From positions 7,528 to 15,123 of the forward strand of contig JALVQM010000236.1 of assembly GCA_027025615.1 (NCBI GenBank): a stretch of DNA of 7,596 bases, given 5' to 3'. The position numbers and the translations under genes are program-made. Under the pieces are notes generated by a model. It made no database searches, was not told the origin of the DNA, and was given only the letters and a program-made list of their open reading frames with translations. This DNA comes from Desulfobacteraceae bacterium (GTDB lineage: Bacteria > Desulfobacterota > Desulfobacteria > Desulfobacterales > Desulfosarcinaceae). Positions 1 to 6,247 of this stretch are shown here, in pieces; positions within the stretch are counted from its first letter, which is position 1; every line of letters begins with the position of its first letter.

Positions 1-1479
1 CTTGGATGCAGCTCAACCCAAAAATCGACTCGCGATCCCAGTTTCGAAAAATGGCGCACCAAGGTTCTGGAAAGTCGAGCATGGTCACCTGCTCCCCGGC
101 CGAAAAAAATCGACGTTTCGGTGAAAAAAAGAACAGACAAGGTAAATCTCCATGTTACCTATAACAAAAAACATCCATTGCCTGAACGTAAAGTAACCTT
201 GAATATGCACCAGGCAGACGTGGCCACCCTACTTAAGGCTTTAGCGCGCGCCGCCGACCTTGACATCATTATCAATTCCGGTGTCAAGGGGAAAATGAGT
301 CTCAATGTAAAACAAGTGCCCTGGAATCAGGTATTCATAGGAATTCTCAATTCCCAGGGCCTGAGTTACGCATGGGAAGGCAACATCTTGCGTATCGAAT
401 CTCTCGAAGATAAAAAGCGCAACTTAAAAAGGCTTGAGGCAGAACAAAAGATTCAAGAAAAACGCCGTCTTATCGAAATGCGATCACCGCTTATCACCAG
501 GATCATACCAATAGATTATTCTGACGCCGGTCAACTGAAAACCGCCATGGAAAAATTCATTACAACCGGCAAAAACGGGAAACCCATAGGTTCAATCACC
601 GTAGACAAACATACAAACTCGCTTATTGTCCAATCAACCGCAGAAGATATATCCAGGATGGTGCCGTTAATCGAAAGACTAGACCGTCCTACGCCCCAGA
701 TCCTGATTGAAGCCAATATTGTTGAGACAAATCGCCGGACGGCTCGTGAACTCGGGGTGCAATGGGGCGGACTTTATCACAACCCGGGAAACAACTATTG
801 GTTTGCGCCCGGGGCCGGCGGTGGTGTTGGCGTAAACCCGGGAGCCGGCGATACGGTTTCACCCGATTCCGGTTTCGCTTTCAATTTTCCGGCTGACTTG
901 ACCAATGCGGCCGTTGCAGGCTCGGGCATGACCATCGGGTTCATCGCTGAAAAAGTCGGTGAAAGCATATTGGCTATCCAGCTTACAGCCCTTGAAGAAG
1001 AAGGCAAACTCAATATCCTGTCAAGCCCTTCCATTACAACCCTTGACAACCAGACCGCACTTATTGAAAGTGGCGATGAAGTGCCTTTCCAGACAGTAGA
1101 AGACAAAGAAGTCAAGATTGAATACAAAAAAGCCGTTTTAAGCCTCAAGGTCACTCCGCATGTTATCGACGAGGAAACACTTAAATTGAACATAAAAACA
1201 ATCAAGGATGAACTTGATTTTTCCCGAACGGTGGCAGGTAATCCCACCCTGCAGACCAAAAAAGCCGAAACCAATGTAATTTTGTTCAATGGTCAAACTA
1301 CGGTAATCGGCGGACTGAATAAAACCACCAAGCGTAAGATAAATTCAGGAGTTCCGTATCTCCAGAACATACCCCTGCTTGGTCATCTTTTCAGGGGTGA
1401 AAGCAACCGGGATGAAATGGAAGAAATCCTGATTTTCATAACACCATACATATTGGAAAAGCGGACAGCATCTCGTTGA
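1..1479 (+). CDS. mshL: MSHA/type IV pilus secretin lipoprotein, MshL/PilQ family (5' partial)
   Basis: Outer-membrane secretin forming the gated ring through which a type IV (MSHA-type) pilus leaves the cell. The frame is open from base 1 with no stop. The first residues read Leu-Gly-Cys-Ser-Ser, matching the end of a lipobox with the lipidated Cys at bases 7-9, so nearly the whole mature protein (about 490 residues) is present and only the signal peptide is missing. Numbering from base 1: a short secretin N-terminal (STN-like) domain at about 64-134 with VPWNQ; an N1-type ring domain at about 163-233; a Gly/Pro-rich linker at about 260-290; and the secretin core from about 325 to 485. The core carries the family signature GQTTVIGGL, then VPYLQNIPLLGHLF. 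A GTG at 121 could start a 452-residue protein, but that would lack any export signal, so it is rejected. Family assignment is firm. The MshL name, rather than PilQ or GspD, rests on the lipoprotein signal and the gene order. Confidence 0.93.
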   Translation, partial: LGCSSTQKSTRDPSFEKWRTKVLESRAWSPAPRPKKIDVSVKKRTDKVNLHVTYNKKHPLPERKVTLNMHQADVATLLKALARAADLDIIINSGVKGKMSLNVKQVPWNQVFIGILNSQGLSYAWEGNILRIESLEDKKRNLKRLEAEQKIQEKRRLIEMRSPLITRIIPIDYSDAGQLKTAMEKFITTGKNGKPIGSITVDKHTNSLIVQSTAEDISRMVPLIERLDRPTPQILIEANIVETNRRTARELGVQWGGLYHNPGNNYWFAPGAGGGVGVNPGAGDTVSPDSGFAFNFPADLTNAAVAGSGMTIGFIAEKVGESILAIQLTALEEEGKLNILSSPSITTLDNQTALIESGDEVPFQTVEDKEVKIEYKKAVLSLKVTPHVIDEETLKLNIKTIKDELDFSRTVAGNPTLQTKKAETNVILFNGQTTVIGGLNKTTKRKINSGVPYLQNIPLLGHLFRGESNRDEMEEILIFITPYILEKRTASR

Positions 1480-1484
1480 TTACC

Positions 1485-1512
1485 TTCATTCCGGGATAAA
1501 ATTCGGAATGAA
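1485..1512 (+). promoter_or_regulatory. Intergenic hairpin between secretin and ExeA-like gene
   Basis: A perfect 9-bp inverted repeat pairs 1485-1493 (TTCATTCCG) with 1504-1512 (CGGAATGAA). The loop is 10 bases and could close further by two G-U pairs. It sits in the 54-base gap after the secretin stop and ends about 21 bases before the next ATG. The following bases are T-rich but interrupted by G and C, so this is not a convincing Rho-independent terminator. It could be an attenuator, or an RNA stability or processing element that sets secretin levels apart from the downstream proteins. The role is inferred; the repeat itself is seen directly. Confidence 0.5.
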
Positions 1513-1533
1513 TTGTGTTCGTCTCTTTGAACA

Positions 1534-3231
1534 ATGGACTATTTCCGTTTATTAAATCTCACGAGCGAGCCTTTTTCAAACTCACCTGATCCTGACTTCT
1601 TTTTTCAGTCTGATCAGCATCGGGATTGCCTTCAGAAGTTGGAACTGGCCTTGCGTTTGAAACGGGGCCTCAACATAGTCATAGGCGCAATCGGTACAGG
1701 TAAAACCACGCTTTGCCGCCAGCTCCTGCGCAGGCTTCCCCCCGAAGACGGGTTTGAAACACACCTTATTCTCGATCCCGCCTTTGAGTCAGCCCGGGGC
1801 ATTTTACAAAGACTTGTCCGCGAAATGACAGGAAAAGATCCCCAACCAGAAACCGATGAAAGCAGTTTGAAAGAGATCATCAAGGATTACCTGTTTGACA
1901 AGGGAGTAGCGGAAAACACAACCGTTGTTCTTGTAATTGATGAGGGGCAAAAGCTACCTGAATTCTGCATAGAACAGCTCCGTGAATTGCTGAATTACGA
2001 AACCAACAATTTTAAACTGCTGCAAATAGTTATTTTCGCCCAGCCTGAATTCAGGCAAACAATGCAACTGTTTCCCAATTTTACTGACAGAATCAACCTT
2101 CTGCATCTTCTAAATCCGTTTGATTTTAGAAATACCAAGAAGATGATTGACTACCGGTTGAAACGCGCCGGATCCCAGGCAGACTGGCAGTATTACTTCA
2201 CCCGGTCGGCAATGCGGGCCATTTATAGAATTTCCAAGGGATACCCTCGTAAAATTATAAATATATGCCATCATTGCTTTCTGGGGATGATCGTCAAGGA
2301 TGCAAAGAAAATTACCCGCAGCCTGGTCATCGCTACGGCCAAACGCAATCTTATACAAGTGCCTTTATCCTTAAAACTGGCTCCGGGATTCTGGATCGTT
2401 TCAGCCACAATCGTCATTTTTGCCGTCTACATAATAATCTGGCACCCCATGGGTATCTCAGAACAGCCTGGATTGCAGCCACATGAATCTGGATTGAAAA
2501 AACACCTTTTGTCCACGGCAGCAAACGCGGAACAAGGGGCAGAAAATCTTAAAAACGACAAGCAGATCATAGCCGAAACCACAAAGACCGACCCCTCTGT
2601 AAAGCAGGTATCACAAACACCTCAAAACAAAGCGGCAACTGAAAATCAAACCAGTCAAGATACCGGTTCGGACCGGGTTCCGGTTCCAGCTGAATCCATG
2701 CCGAAGCCGCCTGAGAATATAGGAAAAATAAAAGTTCGTCCCAACGACACACTGGCTGATTTGATAGCCACAATTTACGGCTCTTTTGATCCCGCCATTC
2801 TCAGCAAGCTCCTTGAATTGAACCGGCATATAAGAAATCCAAACAGTATCCGCATAGGAGAACAGCTCATATTCCCGGCCACCCCTGTCCGCCAGCAGCC
2901 GGCCGGTTTAAAAGTCAGCTGGATAAGGATCGCTCAAAGCCCAACGTTGGCAACTGCTGTTGAATTGCTTGGGCAACTCAGACGTCTTAATACAATTCCC
3001 CTGCGCCTGATGGTCAGTTGGAATCCAGACAGGGGAATTGCCTATGAAATACTGGTTCGAGGATATTTTGAATCTTCATCCTCAATCGAGCAGGTAACCA
3101 AGCAACTTGTAACTCTTCCGGGACAAACTATTACCCGTTTGGCAGGATGGCCTGAGGACACCACTTTTTTTTGTGATCCTTACAATGAACCCTTTTTGCT
3201 CCCGGCAAGCTACAATCAACAGTCAGGATAA
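1534..3231 (+). CDS. ExeA/MshM-like AAA ATPase fused to membrane helix, LysM and SPOR-like domain
   Basis: Probable secretin-assembly ATPase anchored in the inner membrane and bound to peptidoglycan. The N-terminus (YFRLLNLTSEPFSNSPDP) is typical of the ExeA/GspA family. Walker A is GAIGTGKTT at residues 51-59 and Walker B is VVLVIDEG at 131-138, with Asp136 and Glu137. The ATPase domain ends near 275. One hydrophobic helix follows at about 286-303, then a low-complexity Gln/Thr/Pro/Lys-rich linker (about 310-395). A LysM domain spans about 398-447 (VRPNDTLADLIATIYG, ending IGEQLIFP). A C-terminal region at about 462-525 has a SPOR-like pattern of strands and helices; that last call is weak. 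At 565 residues it is about twice the length I recall for Vibrio MshM (about 280) and resembles ExeA or DamX in layout. In ExeA, ATPase and peptidoglycan binding support multimerisation of the ExeD secretin, and its position just after the secretin gene agrees. No clear Shine-Dalgarno precedes the ATG. Confidence 0.9.
   Translation: MDYFRLLNLTSEPFSNSPDPDFFFQSDQHRDCLQKLELALRLKRGLNIVIGAIGTGKTTLCRQLLRRLPPEDGFETHLILDPAFESARGILQRLVREMTGKDPQPETDESSLKEIIKDYLFDKGVAENTTVVLVIDEGQKLPEFCIEQLRELLNYETNNFKLLQIVIFAQPEFRQTMQLFPNFTDRINLLHLLNPFDFRNTKKMIDYRLKRAGSQADWQYYFTRSAMRAIYRISKGYPRKIINICHHCFLGMIVKDAKKITRSLVIATAKRNLIQVPLSLKLAPGFWIVSATIVIFAVYIIIWHPMGISEQPGLQPHESGLKKHLLSTAANAEQGAENLKNDKQIIAETTKTDPSVKQVSQTPQNKAATENQTSQDTGSDRVPVPAESMPKPPENIGKIKVRPNDTLADLIATIYGSFDPAILSKLLELNRHIRNPNSIRIGEQLIFPATPVRQQPAGLKVSWIRIAQSPTLATAVELLGQLRRLNTIPLRLMVSWNPDRGIAYEILVRGYFESSSSIEQVTKQLVTLPGQTITRLAGWPEDTTFFCDPYNEPFLLPASYNQQSG
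3225..3228 (+). promoter_or_regulatory. Ribosome binding site supporting the GTG start at 3239
   Basis: AGGA lies 10 bases before the GTG at 3239 and touches the TAA stop of the ExeA-like gene (3229-3231). The alternative in-frame starts, GTG 3173 and ATG 3185, lie inside the upstream gene behind a T run and have no purine-rich site. Terminating ribosomes would sit on this site, which suggests translational coupling. Confidence 0.55.
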
Positions 3232-3238
3232 CAGAACC

Positions 3239-4948
3239 GTGAGAAACAAGAAAAAATTAGGTGAAATGCTGTTGGAGGCCGGCCTGCTTACCAAGGCCCA
3301 ACTTAACCAGGCTGTTATAGGCCACAAACGGAACAATATAAAGCTTGGCCAGTACCTGGTTCGGGAAGGCATTGTCAGCAGTGGCCAAATAGCCGACCTG
3401 ATCAGCAAGCAGCTTAAAATTGAAAAATATAACCCTGAAAAATTTCCAATCGATATGACGCTTGCCGAAATAATGCCCTTTGAAATTGCCCAGCAATATC
3501 AAGCTGTACCACTTGCACGCAGCAATTACCTGCTGACGGTAGGTATGACCGATCCAATGGATATAAACGCCTTGGATGCCATTGAAGTTTACACGAATCT
3601 TGAAGTTGAGGCTGTTATTTGCACTTACCAGGAATTTAACCATCTGCTTGGAAGCCTTTACGGCACCTACTCATCAGTAGGTGGTGTCCTGGACGGCATG
3701 GACGATATGGAAATCGAACGCGGCGAACAGTATGAAGCTGAACTGGACGCTGACGATATTGAAGTAAAATCTCTCCACGACATGGCAGAAGAAGCGCCGG
3801 TAATTCGTCTTGTAAACTCAATTTTATCCCAGGCAGTGCGTGAAGGGGCCTCTGACATTCATATCAGTCCTGAAAAAGATTACGTTCAGGTTCGATTCCG
3901 GGTTGACGGCAAGCTCCATGATGTACCTGCTCCGCCCAAATCGATGCTGATGTTGATAATTTCCCGGTTAAAAATACTGGCCAACATGGATATTTCTCTT
4001 TCACGTATTCCCCAGGACGGCCGTTTTACCATCCGTATGGATAACAAAGAGGTCAATATACGGGCCTCCACCATCCCTACTATTTACGGTGAAAACATGG
4101 TGCTGCGCCTTTTGGATACAAGCAGCGGTGTATATTCACTGGAAGATCTCGGCATGGCCGTTGATGATATCCAAAAACTCGAGAAAATGATCGACAAACC
4201 GTACGGGATGATTCTCAGCACCGGACCTACCGGCAGCGGCAAAACAACAACTCTTTATTCTATTTTAAAAAGGATCAACCAACCGGATATAAACATCATT
4301 ACCCTTGAAGATCCTGTTGAATACCGTATCAGCAAGATTCGCCAAATCCAGCTGAACCGCAAGGCGGGGATGACTTTTGCCAGTGGACTCAGGGCCATCA
4401 TGCGCCAGGATCCGGATGTAATCATGGTTGGTGAAACCCGTGACAGCGAGACCGCATCAATTTCAGTCCAGGCAGCTTTAACCGGACACCGGGTATTGAG
4501 CACAGTGCACACAAATGATGCTGCCGGTGCCATAACCAGACTTATAGATATGGGAATTGAACCGTTTCTGGTGTCTTCCGTAATGTTGGTCTCAATTGCC
4601 CAGCGCCTTGTTCGCAAGGTCTGCCAGTATTGTCGCAAACCATATTCTCCTCCTGAACAGGCATTGAAATTCTGGGGCCTGGATCGCCTTGAAAACCCCC
4701 AATTTATGAAAGGTACCGGTTGCTTTAATTGCATGGACAAAGGTTACAAAGGCAGGACTGGAATTTTTGAGGTTTTGATAATCGACGAAATGGTGCAGGA
4801 TATGATTCTGCGAAGATGTTCAGCCCAGGAAATTATGCGGGAAGCTCATCGCGCCGGAAAACTCAGAACACTCAAAGAAGATGCGGCCATGAAAGTAGCC
4901 CAGGGGATCACCACATTGGATGAAGCGGCTTCAGCTGTAATGGTTTAA
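3239..4948 (+). CDS. mshE: Type IV pilus assembly ATPase, MshE/PilB/GspE family, with MshEN domain
   Basis: Cytoplasmic hexameric ATPase that powers pilin polymerisation at the platform protein. With the GTG at 3239 it has 569 residues. The N-terminal MshEN domain holds two 24-residue motifs at 6-29 (KLGEMLLEAGLL...) and 35-58 (KLGQYLVREGIV...), separated by exactly five residues as in the c-di-GMP-binding family. The ATPase has Walker A GPTGSGKTTT at 329-338, an Asp box ITLEDPVEY at 354-362, Walker B VIMVGETRD at 394-402 and a His box TGHRVLSTVHTNDA at 415-428. A zinc tetracysteine, CQYC then CFNC, lies at 462-465 and 495-498 with 29 residues between, the GspE-type spacing. An acidic linker (about 150-180) joins the two halves. 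In-frame starts at GTG 3173 (591 residues) and ATG 3185 would overlap the upstream gene. GTG 3239 is preferred for its AGGA site and because the MshEN motif then begins near the N-terminus, as in Vibrio MshE. Function is firm; the mshE symbol rests on gene order and MshEN. Confidence 0.93.
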   Translation: MRNKKKLGEMLLEAGLLTKAQLNQAVIGHKRNNIKLGQYLVREGIVSSGQIADLISKQLKIEKYNPEKFPIDMTLAEIMPFEIAQQYQAVPLARSNYLLTVGMTDPMDINALDAIEVYTNLEVEAVICTYQEFNHLLGSLYGTYSSVGGVLDGMDDMEIERGEQYEAELDADDIEVKSLHDMAEEAPVIRLVNSILSQAVREGASDIHISPEKDYVQVRFRVDGKLHDVPAPPKSMLMLIISRLKILANMDISLSRIPQDGRFTIRMDNKEVNIRASTIPTIYGENMVLRLLDTSSGVYSLEDLGMAVDDIQKLEKMIDKPYGMILSTGPTGSGKTTTLYSILKRINQPDINIITLEDPVEYRISKIRQIQLNRKAGMTFASGLRAIMRQDPDVIMVGETRDSETASISVQAALTGHRVLSTVHTNDAAGAITRLIDMGIEPFLVSSVMLVSIAQRLVRKVCQYCRKPYSPPEQALKFWGLDRLENPQFMKGTGCFNCMDKGYKGRTGIFEVLIIDEMVQDMILRRCSAQEIMREAHRAGKLRTLKEDAAMKVAQGITTLDEAASAVMV

Positions 4949-5013
4949 TATCTTTAATGTACCCTTAAATCATGAAATTGTAGAAACTTGACAGCTAAAA
5001 TAAGAGTAATCCC

Positions 5014-5018
5014 AGGGA
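5014..5018 (+). promoter_or_regulatory. Ribosome binding site of the platform-protein gene
   Basis: AGGGA lies six bases before the ATG at 5025 and is the clearest Shine-Dalgarno site in the window. It lies at the end of a 76-base A/T-rich gap (4949-5024) in which I see no terminator and no convincing promoter, so the platform gene is probably cotranscribed with the ATPase gene and translated independently. Confidence 0.6.
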
Positions 5019-5024
5019 AATACC

Positions 5025-6245
5025 ATGCCTAATTTTGTCTATACGGCAATCAATGAAAACGGCAGCCAGGTGGAAGGAACAATCGAAGCCGAAAATGAAA
5101 AAACGGCTACTGCAATTCTTGTCAATCGAGGCCTGATTCCTTCCAAGGTAGTCCTGGAGAGCCAATTTGCAAGCCGATTTTCAATGAATCGCCTGATGGA
5201 TCTGGTAGCACCTGTCAGGGCCCCTGAACTTATATTGTTTACGAAGCAATTCAAAACACTGATCAAGGCCGGAGTGCCGATTCTCAATTTGCTCCAGGTC
5301 CTTGAAACACAGACAGAAAATGAAAGTCTCAAGAAAATAATCGTTATTATCCGGCAGGACATAAGGGAAGGTTCTTCGCTTTACGATGCCTTTAAAAAAC
5401 ACCCACGGGTTTTCTCATCACTTTACTGCAGTATGTTACGCGCCGGAGAGAGCAGCGGGGCTTTACCTGAAATCCTTGAACGCCTGATTTACATTATAGA
5501 GCACGAACATAAAGTCAGATCTGATATCCGGGCCGCCCTTCAATACCCTGCGGTTGTATTCAGCTTCCTGGTATTGGCATTTTTCATTTTGCTTACGTTT
5601 GTTATCCCTAAATTCGTCAATATCTTCGTCAGTTCGGGGCTTGAACTTCCACTTCCAACCCTTGTTTGCCTGAAACTTTACAATTTCATATCTCATTACT
5701 GGTTTGTCCTGATTGTAGGCAGTGCGGCTTTGATTGCAGCCCTTTTATATTATTTCAGGACAGAAAAAGGACGTTTAATGCGTGATACCATCTTGCTGCG
5801 CATACCTATTTTAGGCCCCTTGTTAATAAAAGCCGCCATGTCTCGTTTTGCCAGTATTTTTGCAATCCTTCAATCAAGTGGTGTCCCTGTGCTTGAGTCA
5901 ATGGGAATATTGTCGGGTACTATCAACAACGCCGCCATAGCAGCTGAATTCAGCCAAATCACAGAAAGACTCGAAGAAGGCCGCGGCATAGCAGGCCCGC
6001 TGAAAGCGGCTCGCTACTTTACACCCATTGTCATTAACATGGTGGCCATCGGGGAGGAATCCGGCAATCTGGACGAAATGCTTAATGAAATAGCAATTCA
6101 CTACGATTCCGAGATGGAATATGCCATGAAAAAATTATCCGATGCCATTGGACCTTTATTAACCCTGGGTTTAGCGGCTGTGATTGGATTTTTCGCCCTC
6201 GCCATATATTTACCCATGTGGAACTTAACTCAGATGGTCAGATAA
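5025..6245 (+). CDS. mshG: Inner-membrane platform protein, MshG/PilC/GspF family
   Basis: Polytopic inner-membrane platform on which the assembly ATPase acts to push pilins from the membrane into the growing fibre. Its 406 residues match the usual family length. It has a small N-terminal cytoplasmic domain (FVYTAINENGSQVEGTIEAE) and two T2SSF repeats at about 70-195 and 273-397. Each repeat carries the family pattern: KAGVPILNLLQVLE with RAGESSGALPEIL in the first, and SSGVPVLESMGIL with AIGEESGNLDEMLNEIA in the second. Hydrophobic segments lie at about 174-201, 224-244 and 374-397, the three-helix layout expected. The ATG has a good AGGGA site. The gene follows the assembly ATPase, as in MSHA and type II secretion loci. 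Family assignment is firm. MshG rather than PilC or GspF is inferred from the neighbours. Confidence 0.94.
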   Translation: MPNFVYTAINENGSQVEGTIEAENEKTATAILVNRGLIPSKVVLESQFASRFSMNRLMDLVAPVRAPELILFTKQFKTLIKAGVPILNLLQVLETQTENESLKKIIVIIRQDIREGSSLYDAFKKHPRVFSSLYCSMLRAGESSGALPEILERLIYIIEHEHKVRSDIRAALQYPAVVFSFLVLAFFILLTFVIPKFVNIFVSSGLELPLPTLVCLKLYNFISHYWFVLIVGSAALIAALLYYFRTEKGRLMRDTILLRIPILGPLLIKAAMSRFASIFAILQSSGVPVLESMGILSGTINNAAIAAEFSQITERLEEGRGIAGPLKAARYFTPIVINMVAIGEESGNLDEMLNEIAIHYDSEMEYAMKKLSDAIGPLLTLGLAAVIGFFALAIYLPMWNLTQMVR

Positions 6246-6247
6246 AA

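Noticed and set aside
121..123. GTG at 121 as the start of the secretin
   Set aside because: The frame is open to base 1, codes for plausible secretin sequence beginning with a lipobox-like Leu-Gly-Cys, and a start at 121 would leave an outer-membrane protein without an export signal.
795..1289. Minus-strand open frame of 164 codons
   Set aside because: It lies wholly antisense to the conserved secretin core, shows no recognisable domain and mirrors the coding strand's codon pattern.
2440..2455. TGGCAC followed by a GG-N10-GT pattern, like a sigma-54 promoter
   Set aside because: The -12 element (TTGC) is absent and the site is inside the membrane-helix codons of the ExeA-like gene.
4255..4740. 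Minus-strand open frame of 161 codons
   Set aside because: It is antisense to the Walker boxes and zinc region of the assembly ATPase, with no domain of its own.
4988..4993. TTGACA, a perfect -35 hexamer, before the platform gene
   Set aside because: No -10-like hexamer lies 16-18 bases downstream; the bases there are CCAGGG of the ribosome-site region. The nearest TAAAAT is only two bases away.
4949..5024. Possible terminator or small gene in the gap before the platform gene
   Set aside because: No stem longer than a few bases followed by a T run was found, and the only ATG inside the gap meets a stop after two further codons.
5574..5592. TTGGCAT...TTTTGC, another sigma-54-like match
   Set aside because: The GG-to-GC distance is 13 bases rather than 10, and it falls in hydrophobic codons of the platform protein.
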